DNA from: CAZSMC01 sp964607755
GTDB taxonomy: Bacteria > Zhuqueibacterota > Zhuqueibacteria > Residuimicrobiales > Krinioviventaceae
Reading direction: 5' to 3'
Length of the DNA: 64,000 bases
NCBI GenBank assembly: GCA_964607755.1
Contig: CAZSMC010000013.1
Location: 17,269 to 81,268 of the forward strand
The notes below the pieces were generated by a model. That model was not told the origin of the DNA. It did no database searches and saw only the letters and a program-made list of their open reading frames with translations. The translations under genes were made by a program, and so were the position numbers. Positions within the stretch are counted from its first letter, which is position 1, and every line of letters starts with the position of its first letter. This document shows positions 9,349-18,140 of this stretch, in pieces.

Positions 9349-10464
9349 ATGTCAAAAAGAGATCCGCATAACGCGCAGTGTATTTCGAGAAGACGCTTTT
9401 TAAAAGGTTTGGGAACCCTGTCTGCCGCTGCGGTTCTCGGTGCTGGTTGCAGCAAAGATTATAGCGGGCCATCCGGACCGAGTAACGGAGAACCATCCGG
9501 TCCCACATCTGCCAAGGTCGCTGTGGGAGAAGCGAAAATGTACGATCACAATGTGTTGAAAAATAAGCTGACCGATATGTTTGATAAAATTGGCGGTTTG
9601 AGCGACATTATCAAATCCGGTGATAAAGTCGGCATGAAAATCAATCTGACCGGCGGTATTGGCTCGGCTAATAACTGGGAACGTGACACTGGCGTCTCGC
9701 CGGGTGAATCATTCTGGACACATCCACAGGTTGCTAACGTCGTAGGCGAACTGTGCAAAGATGCCGGAGCCGGCAAGTTGTATATTGTCGAGAGTTACTA
9801 TGACTGGAAGTCTATAACCGAACCCGGGTTTACCCAGGTTGCCGGACGGCTGGATGCGGATATATTTGATACCAATCAGACGGCTCCTTCTACAAATTAT
9901 GCCAGGCGCTCCGTGGGATCAAAATGGATGATCTATCAAAATATTTTGCAGAATACTTTGTATGAAGAGTTTGATTGTTTCATTTCCCTGCCCAAGGCCA
10001 AGCAGCACGTGTCTGCCGGTGTCACTCATGCCATGAAAAATTTGGTAGGTACCCTGCCGCAGCCACTTTATGCGAATGGTTCCGGAAACCGTGCCGAGAT
10101 TCATCACCATGATGATAAATACGACGGAAATGTGAATGATAATTTGTGCCGGGTTATCCTTGATATTAACAGCGCAACCAAAATTCATCTGTCTGTGATC
10201 GATGCCATCAAAACCACAATTGGCGGGGAAGGTCCGTGGTGCAATACCATGGAAAATATGGAATTCAACAAATTGATCGTCAGCAAGGATCCGGTTGCGG
10301 CTGACTCGATTGCCACTCAGGTCATCGGGTTCGATCCCAATGCAGATGATTATACCGATACGTTTGCCTTGCCCGGCACGCCGTGTATCAACTATTTGCG
10401 CAAAGCTGAAGAGATTGGTCTTGGCGTGAATGATTTGAGCAAGATCGACGTGATCGATGTTTAA
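9349..10464 (+). CDS. DUF362 domain protein, Tat-targeted lipoprotein
   Basis: Protein of 371 residues. The N-terminus has a twin-arginine motif SRRRFLK (13-19), a short hydrophobic stretch and a lipobox LGAGC with Cys34, followed by a Gly/Ser/Pro-rich linker (about 38-55). It should therefore be folded in the cytoplasm, exported by Tat and lipid-anchored. The body matches DUF362, with a GDKVGMKINL strand, a THPQVANVVGELCKDAG helix and a LPKAKQHVSAGVTHAMKNLVG region. Tat export hints at a bound cofactor, but no ferredoxin-type cysteine cluster is present. The function of DUF362 is unresolved. An AAGAGG ribosome binding site precedes the ATG. Confidence 0.85.
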   Translation: MSKRDPHNAQCISRRRFLKGLGTLSAAAVLGAGCSKDYSGPSGPSNGEPSGPTSAKVAVGEAKMYDHNVLKNKLTDMFDKIGGLSDIIKSGDKVGMKINLTGGIGSANNWERDTGVSPGESFWTHPQVANVVGELCKDAGAGKLYIVESYYDWKSITEPGFTQVAGRLDADIFDTNQTAPSTNYARRSVGSKWMIYQNILQNTLYEEFDCFISLPKAKQHVSAGVTHAMKNLVGTLPQPLYANGSGNRAEIHHHDDKYDGNVNDNLCRVILDINSATKIHLSVIDAIKTTIGGEGPWCNTMENMEFNKLIVSKDPVAADSIATQVIGFDPNADDYTDTFALPGTPCINYLRKAEEIGLGVNDLSKIDVIDV

Positions 10465-10606
10465 GAAATTTTTTCGGGAGCGCTGTGAGGTGTTCCCGGA
10501 TAACTTCAATTTTCTATCCCGAGTGGCCATGATGTTGACATGTCTCCACATCGCAACATTACTTCTTTTAATAAAAATTAATCACAAATAAAGAAAGAGA
10601 AATCCT

Positions 10607-12187
10607 ATGCGATTGGCTATGAGTTTTTTTATTATCCTGACTTGCACAGTGTCCGCTTTTGCCCAGGATGGCAATACGGTTATTTCCACGATCGACGATT
10701 ATAACGGCTGGGGCTGGCAATCGATTGTCATGAAAAATGATCTGATTACTGTTGCGACCACGCCGGTTATCGGCGCCCGCATCACGCAATATGATCTGGG
10801 CGACCACTCGTCGATTTTTCTGAATCCGTCCCTGTTTGGCAAAACATTCAATATAAGCCAAACATGGCATAATTACGGCGGTTATAAAGTCTGGCCGGCA
10901 CCGCAGGACCGGTGGGGATGGCCGCCGCCTCCGCGAATCGACTTTGGCGAGTATTCAACAGAAATTACCGATGATACGGCCGATTCCGTGGCTTTATTTG
11001 TGAGAGGGCCTGTGGAAACACAGATCACGCCAAATCTTCGCATGCAACGCCGGACTGTGATTTACAGGGGTACGAGCCGGGTCAAAGTTGAGCAATCGAT
11101 TGTTAACGAAGGCTCATCCAAACAAAGCTGGAGCGTGTGGGATGTCACGCAAAACATTGTCCATCATAATGGTGAAAAGGATTATGAAAATTTTTGGGTG
11201 TATTTTCCGATCAATCCGGATAGCAAGTTTGGTAATGACGGTGTTCGCTGGAGCGATCATTCCGGCGCCTGGAAGGGCGAAGTGGCTCCCGGCATTTACG
11301 GTGTCGAGTTTAAGCCTGAGGGCAAAAAGATATTTGCTGATTCACACAAGGGTTGGATTTGTTACGCCGATGAACGCGAAGATATGATTTACGCAAAAGT
11401 GTTCAAAATCTGGGACGGTGCCGATTACCCGGATCAGGGAGCGCGAGTAGAAGTCTGGATCAGCAGCAATCCGCTGTACCTCGAAGTCGAGGTGGTCAGC
11501 CCGATTTGGGATATCGAAGCCAATGGCGGCAAGATCACTTTTGTGGAAGACTGGTACGCTGCCAAAGTTGCCGGGCCAACAGAATTAACACCGATCTTGG
11601 ATGTGAATCATGTCGGTGCGACGGCAAAGCATCTAAGTTATGATGATCAGGCAAAAAACTTTCAGGGATTGTTTGGCGTGTTCCATTTTGGCACCGCTAA
11701 ACTCGTTGCTCTGGATGCAGAAGATAATATTGTGGCCGAAGGGCAAGCGCATGATGTCACACCGAATGAAACATTCGAATTGAATGAAACTCTGGAATTA
11801 CCAGAAACCGCAGCCCAGGTAAAAATTGTCGTTTCCAATGATAATGGCGACATTGGCACTTTGACAATGGCAGATGCCGATGCCTTGACCTCGGTAGCAA
11901 CGAGCAGTCAAGCTCCTGCAGATTTTGCCCTGCAGCAGAATTATCCCAATCCTTTTAATCCTTCCACGAAAATTGAGTTTCTTATTCCGAGCAGCCAGCA
12001 TGTTAATCTTTCTATTATTGATGTAAAAGGCCGGGAAGTCGCTACGCTTGTTAACCAGCGCATGTCATCCGGCTCACATCAGGTGACGTGGCACGCAGCC
12101 AATCAACCTGCCGGTGTTTATTTTATCCGGTTAAAGGGAGAGCGGTTACAGAATGTGAGGACGAAAAAAATGGTTCTAGCCAGGTGA
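10607..12187 (+). CDS. Secreted DUF4380-like protein with C-terminal (type IX-like) sorting domain
   Basis: Protein of 526 residues with a signal peptide (1-19, cleavage after Ala-Phe-Ala). The body (about 30-320) resembles the DUF4380 / mutarotase-like beta-sandwich family: TPVIGARITQYDLG, WPAPQ, WGWPPPP and a later VEVVSPI strand. These proteins lie in glycan-degradation regions and may bind or modify sugars; catalysis is unproven. Residues 440-526 form a FlgD-like Ig C-terminal domain beginning with the FALQQNYPNPFNPSTK signature, used in this group of bacteria to direct secretion or surface attachment. It follows the DUF362 gene by 142 bp. Its ribosome binding site is weak (AAAGAGAAA). 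Confidence 0.78.
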   Translation: MRLAMSFFIILTCTVSAFAQDGNTVISTIDDYNGWGWQSIVMKNDLITVATTPVIGARITQYDLGDHSSIFLNPSLFGKTFNISQTWHNYGGYKVWPAPQDRWGWPPPPRIDFGEYSTEITDDTADSVALFVRGPVETQITPNLRMQRRTVIYRGTSRVKVEQSIVNEGSSKQSWSVWDVTQNIVHHNGEKDYENFWVYFPINPDSKFGNDGVRWSDHSGAWKGEVAPGIYGVEFKPEGKKIFADSHKGWICYADEREDMIYAKVFKIWDGADYPDQGARVEVWISSNPLYLEVEVVSPIWDIEANGGKITFVEDWYAAKVAGPTELTPILDVNHVGATAKHLSYDDQAKNFQGLFGVFHFGTAKLVALDAEDNIVAEGQAHDVTPNETFELNETLELPETAAQVKIVVSNDNGDIGTLTMADADALTSVATSSQAPADFALQQNYPNPFNPSTKIEFLIPSSQHVNLSIIDVKGREVATLVNQRMSSGSHQVTWHAANQPAGVYFIRLKGERLQNVRTKKMVLAR

Positions 12188-12196
12188 GACAGGTTA

Positions 12197-12232
12197 AACA
12201 CCGTTCCGTCTGTTTTCGGCGGAACAGTGTTG
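12197..12232 (+). terminator. Stem-loop after the DUF4380-like gene
   Basis: ACACCGTTCCG pairs with CGGAACAGTGT (one mismatch) around a loop of about 10 bases, 10 bp after the stop codon. There is no strong T-run after it, so it may be an imperfect terminator or an RNA-stability hairpin. Confidence 0.45.
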
Positions 12233-12283
12233 TTGAAGCGATTGAGCTTATTTCCTGTTATGAATTGTCATACCTCAATAGCT

Positions 12284-12920
12284 CTCGCTCCCCCAGACCA
12301 CTGGGGGAACGCTCTGCGGGACGCTTCTGCGTCCCGCGCTGACACCATACGATGTGCTGAACTTGCAAATATACAAGCCATTTTGCCCATCTGGTTCATC
12401 TGTTCCTGTCAGCAACTGATAATGCACCTGGACGCGGAGCGTCCGGCCTGCATTCCGCCGGTCTCCGGCGGAACGAGAAAAATCTGTTCAAGCAACGTTC
12501 CCTTTTACAACAGGCAGATTGCTTAACACAATCTCATTCAAATCAAAATCCTGAACATCCTTGAATCCTGTAAATCCAGATTCAGACGATTGTTATCTTT
12601 TGCCTCGCTCCCCCAGTCCCCTGGGGCAACGCTCTGCGGGACGCTTCTGCGTCCCGCGCTGACGTCATAATATGTGCTGAGTTTTCAGATACAAGCCATT
12701 TTGCCATTTGGTTTATCTGCTTCTGTCAGCAACTGATAATGCACCTGGACGCGGAGCGTCCGGCCTGCATTCCGCCGGAGACCGGCGGAACGAGAAACAA
12801 TGAAGGGGTGAGGATGCACTTCATTGCAACGCACTTTAGCGCGTGGGTTAAATCAGCCTCCCGACTCTCCGGGCTTTAGCCCCGCATTCTCGTTTCCCAA
12901 GTACTTTGGGGCAACGCGAG
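12284..12920. repeat. Palindrome-rich repeat module A
   Basis: No coding potential. A unit beginning CTCGCTCCCCCAG occurs at 12284 and again at 12604 (period 320 bp), each ending in CGGCGGAACGAG (12477 and 12794). Within each unit are short perfect hairpins with 3-4 base loops: GCGGGACGC/GCGTCCCGC, GGACGC/GCGTCC and CCGCCGG/CCGGCGG. Between the units (12478-12606) is a stretch with ATCCTGAACATCC and AATCCTGTAAATCC. After the second unit come two more hairpins, around CTTTAG at 12833-12845 and GGGCTTTAGCCCC near 12870. The same order recurs in module B at 14041-14490. Confidence 0.85.
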
Positions 12921-13300
12921 GCGGTGGTATTCGACATGAAATTTCAGAAATCCCTTGCATTTTAATTATAAATGTTTATAATTAAGACATTAAAAGATGA
13001 GAACAGAAATCTACTGCTCGCAGCAAACCTCACAGCCCACGGACAGCACATACATCTGATCGTACCAGGATAAGAATCTCGGTAAAAAAGCTGGATTTTT
13101 ACAGTTGTAAGCTGATATACATCTCCGTATTCGTCTCCATGTCCTTTCTTTTCAAAAGCTTATTGTATTCGCCGCTTCCAGAGCTATTGGCCCATAACTA
13201 TATAGAAACTGCTTGATTATCCGGTGATCTGACCCGAGCTATCATCCGAACCACGAATTACTACCGCAGAAAAATACCTGTAAAACCCGGATGAATACGT
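12921..13300. other. Non-coding spacer
   Basis: No reading frame with a ribosome binding site, no tRNA-like fold and no repeat was recognised in this stretch between repeat module A and the small membrane-protein gene. Confidence 0.6.
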
Positions 13301-13332
13301 AACCAAAAATAGATTTAACCAAAAATAGATTT
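13301..13332. repeat. Perfect 16-bp tandem duplication
   Basis: AACCAAAAATAGATTT occurs twice head to tail at 13301-13316 and 13317-13332, directly before the inverted repeat that flanks the next gene. Confidence 0.9.
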
Positions 13333-13338
13333 GAGTGC

Positions 13339-13352
13339 TGTGTTATAACACA
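13339..13352. promoter_or_regulatory. 14-bp perfect palindrome, possible operator
   Basis: TGTGTTATAACACA is a perfect palindrome ending 8 bp before the GGAGGTG ribosome binding site of the small membrane-protein gene, a position suited to a dimeric repressor. No regulator gene is adjacent. Confidence 0.4.
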
Positions 13353-13372
13353 ATGAAAATGGAGGTGTTATT

Positions 13373-13666
13373 ATGATTGGGATGAGTTTTATAAGTTTTT
13401 TAATATTACTAGTTATCAGTGTTGTAATTTCGGTCATTTTACATTTTGTCTTCAAGTATTATGTAAGGCCTGGCTTTAATTCCTTCATTTCTAAAGTTAT
13501 TATGGGTTGGATTGGCGCCTGGCTTGGTTCGCCGGTTTTTGGGCATTGGTTCGCCGGCGTTGAATATGAACAAGTATATATTATCCCAGCCATTCTTGGC
13601 TCTTTAGCTTTTTTGATTCTGACCATAGATTTCGTTAAATCGATCAAATCTGCTCCTGAAGCATAA
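13373..13666 (+). CDS. Small membrane protein, GlsB/YeaQ-like
   Basis: Protein of 97 residues with three hydrophobic segments (about 5-30, 42-60, 70-90). The second contains a Gly-rich helix VIMGWIGAWLGSPVFG of the kind found in GlsB/YeaQ/YmgE (transglycosylase-associated) stress proteins, though it is longer than the usual ~80 residues. A strong GGAGGTG ribosome binding site precedes the ATG. The gene stands alone between two palindromic repeat modules and is itself bracketed by 14-bp inverted repeats. Assignment to the family rests on the Gly-rich helix pattern. The protein has no catalytic motif. Confidence 0.7.
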   Translation: MIGMSFISFLILLVISVVISVILHFVFKYYVRPGFNSFISKVIMGWIGAWLGSPVFGHWFAGVEYEQVYIIPAILGSLAFLILTIDFVKSIKSAPEA

Positions 13667-13707
13667 TCATGTTTTTTCGATAATTATAACTAAAACACAG
13701 CACTCAA

Positions 13708-13829
13708 CTTTTTATTTTCATTATCGAATAACGCTGTAATTTCAGATAAGCTGCATTATAGTATACCTTTTTTCTCTCGTGCCTTCTCGTGACAAGGCTC
13801 TGGCTTGTCACGCACCTGAGCTATCTGTT
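13708..13829. other. Spacer with short hairpin
   Basis: Non-coding. It contains the short palindromic pair TGACAAG/CTTGTCA (13790-13810), in the style of the neighbouring repeats. Confidence 0.5.
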
Positions 13830-14034
13830 TACAATGATGAACCGACAAAGCGGCGCTCTACGCCGCAGGTGAAATCACTCTAACTGCTCCTATCAATTCC
13901 ATAGTCTCTCCAGCATGAGAATGCGAAACAACGCTCGATGCGTTGTGATAAATTGTGATGCGGAGCATCACTCTCTGCGACCATGAGATCACACCAGTTG
14001 ATATGGCATTCCCAGCCAGAGGCTGGGAACGAGA
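13830..14034 (-). repeat. Dispersed ~205-bp hairpin-rich element, copy 1
   Basis: Read on the minus strand it runs from TTCCCAGCCTCTGGCTGGGAA to a GTCGGTTCATCA end and contains hairpins GTGATG/CATCAC and AACGC/GCGTT. It matches 26988-27193 (plus strand) along its length, including CATTCTCATNCTGGA and ACTATGGAAT blocks, with scattered differences. It codes for nothing. Confidence 0.75.
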
Positions 14035-14040
14035 GGCTGG

Positions 14041-14490
14041 CAGCAGCGGATAATGCACCTGGACGCTGTAGCGTCCGGCCTGCATTCCACCGGCGACCGG
14101 CGGAACGAGTAAAATTTGTTCAAGCAAAGTTCTTTTTTAAAACAGGCCGCTTGCTTGACACAATCTCATCCAAATCAAAATCCTGAACATCCATGAATCC
14201 AGTAAATCCTGATTCAGACGGTTGTAATCTTTTGCCTCATACGATGTACTGAACTTTCAGATATGTACCCATTTTGCCCATTTGTTTTTCCTGCTCCTGG
14301 CAGCAACTGTTAATGCACCCGGACGCGTAACGTCCGGCCTGCATTCTTACGGAGACCGGCGGAACGAGAAACAACGAAGGGGCGAGGATGTGTTTCATTG
14401 CCACGCGCTTTAGCGCGTGAATCCAGATTCTGAACCATCACGGGCTTTAGCCCCCTGCGTTCGGCCAAAGATCGGCGGAACGAGGAGGCT
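14041..14490. repeat. Palindrome-rich repeat module B
   Basis: Repeats the architecture of module A: a GGACGC..GCGTCC / CCGGCG..CGGCGG unit ending at 14109, the ATCCTGAACATCC stretch (14110-14238, matching 12478-12606), a second unit ending at 14367, then the CGCGCTTTAGCGCG and GGGCTTTAGCCCC hairpins (14404-14455). Copies differ mainly in the loops or by paired changes in stems, while the flanking words stay constant. Non-coding. Confidence 0.85.
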
Positions 14491-14636
14491 GTGGGTACAT
14501 CATACAAGAAAATCTTGTAAACAAAAGGATTATTTGTACAACTTTGCGGAGTTTAGATCTTAATCTTTTGTAAAGCGGTAATAAAAGGTGAGTGTTAGAA
14601 TATTGGTGTGCTATGGTTTCCTTCTACCCACATCAA

Positions 14637-17600
14637 TCAATGTGCCTGATACTGCTCTTGATCCAGAACATCTCTCACTTTTAACAACAGTTCTTCCCGG
14701 TCGTAAGGTTTTCTAAGCAGTTGACGTGAGATATAAATTTCGTGATCTTCCCGAAGTAAATGACGCGTATAGGCAGAACAAAACAGAACCGGAATGTCCG
14801 GTTTAAAGGTAGAAACTTTGTCGTAAACTTGTTTACCGCTTTTATCAGGCATAACCACATCCAGGACCAATAATTGAATCTCATGCATGTGATGAAAAAA
14901 CAGATCAATCGCTTCTTCGCCGGTGTTAGCGACGTAGACGCGATATCCTGCCTGTTCCAGAAAGGTTCTGGATACCTCGCAAATATGTTTCTCATCGTCG
15001 GCTAATAGAATGGTTTCATTGCCACCGGGTATGGCTTTGTCTGTTAAATTGGGCTGTTGAGCATTATGCCAGTCGAAGGACTCGTTATGCGCAACAGTAG
15101 CGTCTGTGTTGTCATCATTAAGTGAATTCAGAGAATTATTCTGCCTGGTGCGCAAAATTGCCAGTACTTCACCAGGGGCGCAAGGGGAGAGGTGCACGTC
15201 AAATTTATGCCATTGCTTTCGAATGGGAAGCCAGATTTCAAATATTTGTTTCTTGCGTTGCTGAAGCGCTTTGGAAATGTGTTCTATAATCGTCCGGGCT
15301 GATTGTAAAGGGAGAATCTCGCTGATTTGCCGGTTTAACCATTCTTCTGGTTTTTGGGTTGACAGGTGATGGGGTACATCTATGTCCACAACAACACCGT
15401 GACGGTCAAATACAAACATAAAACCTGGCAATGCCTCAAGCAGACTCTGCAAATGGTTTTCCTTTTCCAGGGCTTTTTGCTCAATATTTTTTATGTCTGT
15501 TATATTCTGGATCGTTGCGTGTATCTGCTTAATCCGGCCTTTGCTATCCAGTTCGAGTTGACCGATTTCACGGACATACCGGATTTTCTTATTTTGAGCG
15601 TAAAGCCGGTAGTGCGTCTCCCAATTTTGTCGCTGTTCGAGCGACTGCCGGACTATTTTCAAGGTCGCTTTGAGGTCATTCGGGTAAACAAGTTTTCGAT
15701 AAAAATCGAGCAGATCATATACCCCTGAGATTTCTTCAGGACTGTATTCCGTCATTGCTGACATTTCTTCAGACAGAAAAACCCGTTTTTTACGCGGATC
15801 ATAATCCCAGCTTCCTAATTTGGCCAGGCGCCGTGATTCATGCAGCCGTGCCGCATGGGTTCTGGATTCCTGCTCCGCCTGCCGGCGTTCACTGATGTCG
15901 CGGGTAACCCCAATTAAGGCAATTGGCTCTCCGTTGTCGCTGTAAACTGGTGAGACGCGCACCTGACTGGGAATGATTCCGCCGTCCTTGTGATAAAAAT
16001 CCAGTTCAATTTCCAGATGTTGTTGCGGCGCATTCTTTTTTAGTTTTTTAATGTGCTCAAAATAAGGCTGTCCTTTTTCCTTTAGTCGTTTGTAAGACGA
16101 TGGCGTCATTTTTTCTTCCAGAGATTGCTTGTAAATAGTTTCTATACTAAATCCGCGCACGCGTTCGGCAGACGGACTGATAAGAATCGGCTCCAAATCC
16201 ATGTTGAGCATCCACATGATATCAGCCGAGTTTTCGAACAGCAAGCGGAAACGCAATTCGCTAATGCGCAATTCTTCTTCGTGATACTTTCGTAACGTGA
16301 TATCATTGAAAATCACAGCAAGCTGATTGCTCTCGGTTGGATAGGCGATGACTTGAAAGTATTTCTGACTTGATGGCCAGTACATTTCAAAGTGCCTGGA
16401 CTTTTGCTCTACTAATACAGCATTTAAATGCGGCCGCCATTTTTGAAATGCTCCGGGGAAAAGAGCGCTTAAAGGCCGGTCAACCGCATCGTCTTTTGCA
16501 ATGCCGAAATATTCTGTAAATGCGGCATTGATATCCCGGCAGAGAAATCCCCGGTTTTCTTCTTGTGGTTTGGGACTTAAAACGAGGGTGGCGTAATAAG
16601 AATGCGCAAACAAACGGTGAAAATAGTTTTCCCGCGCTTGCAATGCCAGTTCTCTGGTCTTTTGTTTGGTGATTTCCTGGACCGTGCCAAATGCCTGGAT
16701 GAGAGAGCCGTCAGTACTGAAAAGATTCCGGCCAATCAGCCGCAGCCATTTTGTTTTTTGGTGAATGACAATTCGGACTTTGATTTCAATTTCCCGGTCA
16801 TCTTTTTCCCGCAACGATTTTACAACAATAGGCCGGTCCTCCGGATGAATAACCCGCAACAGCATTTCAAGTGTAAATTCACTGGTTCGAAGCGATAACA
16901 ATTTTTTCACTTCCGGCGAGACAAGAAACCGGTTATTGGCGACATCATGCAGCCAATGACCGAGCCTGGCAATAGTTTGTGCGTTTTCTAACTGAGTGGC
17001 ATAGCGTTGTAATTTCTGTTCGCGGCGTTTTAAAGGCGTGATATCAGATATCATACCGATCGAACGGTGAACCTTGCCTTGAGCGTTTCGTTCAAAATAT
17101 CCGCGCGCCTGCACGTGCTTTATGATATTGTCCGGGGTTTGAATGCGATAACACGCGTCAAAAACAGTGCCTTTTTTCAGGGCATTGGTAAATGTTTGAA
17201 TAACCCGGTTCTTATCCTCAGGATGCACGCGTTCGGTGAAATCCTTCCACGTGCGCGGTGTGCTTGACCATGAGCTGCCAAATATACGCGAACATTCCGG
17301 CGAAATTTTCGCCTTGTTTTCAATGACATCGTATTCCCAATGGCCAATGTGAGCAACATGTTCAGCTTTTAGCAGTATTTTTTCAAACGCTTCAAACTGG
17401 TCAAGTGCCTCTATGTCGTTGGTTTTATCAATATAAAAGGTAAATAAATATTTCTCGGATCCACCTTTTTTCATGGGCATGCGAAAACTCTGCACCACCC
17501 GGGTGGTTCCTTTGAAGGTTTGAAGTTTTTTATCACTGGAAACAGAGCGGGAACGGGGTTCAAGCTTTTCTTGTGCCGGGAAAATATCGGTTTCTTTTCT

Positions 17601-17804
17601 GCCAATTATTTCATCTACGGTGAATTGAAAGAGGTCGGAAAAAGCTTTGTTACAGAAAATAAAAGTTGAATCCTGTATCCTTTTCAAACTGATGGCAACA
17701 GGAACAGAATGAAGTAAGGTTACGATAGACTTTTTAAATTGTTGTCGTTCATTTCTAAGCTGGTTAATTCGTTGTTCCAGTGATTCTTTGGACTGTTCTG
17801 CCAT
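14637..17804 (-). CDS. Seven-PAS protein with C-terminal receiver domain and no kinase core
   Basis: Cytoplasmic protein of 1055 residues without a transmembrane segment. A short N-terminal coiled coil (1-25) is followed by seven PAS/PAC units at about 28-135, 145-265, 275-390, 395-515, 520-645, 650-775 and 780-890, several closing with the family's DIT/DIS end. After a low-complexity Asn/Asp linker (about 890-930), a CheY-like receiver spans about 932-1050 with acidic pair Asp-Asp, phosphoacceptor Asp982 and Lys1032. The ETILLADDE entry to the receiver is the usual junction after a histidine-kinase ATPase domain, yet no HisKA or HATPase_c motif exists. It could be a phosphorelay receiver or have lost its kinase. 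A CGGAG ribosome binding site supports the start. Confidence 0.88.
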   Translation of the reverse strand: MAEQSKESLEQRINQLRNERQQFKKSIVTLLHSVPVAISLKRIQDSTFIFCNKAFSDLFQFTVDEIIGRKETDIFPAQEKLEPRSRSVSSDKKLQTFKGTTRVVQSFRMPMKKGGSEKYLFTFYIDKTNDIEALDQFEAFEKILLKAEHVAHIGHWEYDVIENKAKISPECSRIFGSSWSSTPRTWKDFTERVHPEDKNRVIQTFTNALKKGTVFDACYRIQTPDNIIKHVQARGYFERNAQGKVHRSIGMISDITPLKRREQKLQRYATQLENAQTIARLGHWLHDVANNRFLVSPEVKKLLSLRTSEFTLEMLLRVIHPEDRPIVVKSLREKDDREIEIKVRIVIHQKTKWLRLIGRNLFSTDGSLIQAFGTVQEITKQKTRELALQARENYFHRLFAHSYYATLVLSPKPQEENRGFLCRDINAAFTEYFGIAKDDAVDRPLSALFPGAFQKWRPHLNAVLVEQKSRHFEMYWPSSQKYFQVIAYPTESNQLAVIFNDITLRKYHEEELRISELRFRLLFENSADIMWMLNMDLEPILISPSAERVRGFSIETIYKQSLEEKMTPSSYKRLKEKGQPYFEHIKKLKKNAPQQHLEIELDFYHKDGGIIPSQVRVSPVYSDNGEPIALIGVTRDISERRQAEQESRTHAARLHESRRLAKLGSWDYDPRKKRVFLSEEMSAMTEYSPEEISGVYDLLDFYRKLVYPNDLKATLKIVRQSLEQRQNWETHYRLYAQNKKIRYVREIGQLELDSKGRIKQIHATIQNITDIKNIEQKALEKENHLQSLLEALPGFMFVFDRHGVVVDIDVPHHLSTQKPEEWLNRQISEILPLQSARTIIEHISKALQQRKKQIFEIWLPIRKQWHKFDVHLSPCAPGEVLAILRTRQNNSLNSLNDDNTDATVAHNESFDWHNAQQPNLTDKAIPGGNETILLADDEKHICEVSRTFLEQAGYRVYVANTGEEAIDLFFHHMHEIQLLVLDVVMPDKSGKQVYDKVSTFKPDIPVLFCSAYTRHLLREDHEIYISRQLLRKPYDREELLLKVRDVLDQEQYQAH

Positions 17805-17817
17805 TCATTTCTCCGAT

Positions 17818-17831
17818 TAAAAGCTTATTGA
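17818..17831. repeat. 14-bp direct repeat, left copy
   Basis: TAAAAGCTTATTGA. The identical sequence lies at 25536-25549. The two copies bracket the 18141-25538 gene set. AT-rich 14-mers can recur by chance in 64 kb. Confidence 0.5.
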
Positions 17832-18041
17832 GCAGTGAGCCAAAAAACCGCTCATCGATCTATTCCAAGCAATTGATATGCCACGCATTAAAAATTTACC
17901 AAATTAATCTTTATTAGTTGATTTATTTATAGCGTTAAACTTTTAAAAATTAAATATTAAAATAAGATTTGCTCCGGTTGTATTATCCCGGTATTTCAAA
18001 AATCCAAAATTTGTTTTATGTGGCATAAAATCACCACTTTT

Positions 18042-18071
18042 TTATCAGACTGTTATTATTTACTGTATAAT
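18042..18071 (+). promoter_or_regulatory. Candidate promoter for the TIM-barrel gene and downstream set
   Basis: TTATCA (18042-18047) and a perfect TATAAT (18066-18071) are separated by 18 bp and lie 70 bp upstream of the first gene. The -35 match is partial. Confidence 0.4.
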
Positions 18072-18140
18072 TATTTTAGCGTTATTGATAATGTGCCAAC
18101 GAATTGTTATATTCAAAGAATTATTGTTTAACCAGAGTGA

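Larger units (their letters stand above)
13331..13707. repeat. 14-bp inverted repeats bracketing a small gene
   Basis: TTGAGTGCTGTGTT at 13331-13344 has its exact reverse complement AACACAGCACTCAA at 13694-13707. The pair encloses only the 97-residue membrane-protein gene and its ribosome binding site. No target-site duplication could be recognised outside the repeats. Confidence 0.75.
17805..18140. other. Divergent AT-rich spacer
   Basis: Separates the PAS protein from the gene set to the right. No gene is visible. It contains one candidate promoter (listed) and one end of a 14-bp direct repeat (17818-17831). Confidence 0.6.

Noticed and set aside
12284..14490. CRISPR array
   Set aside because: Repeats are not equal in length or regularly spaced, there are no spacers of constant size and no cas gene is present.
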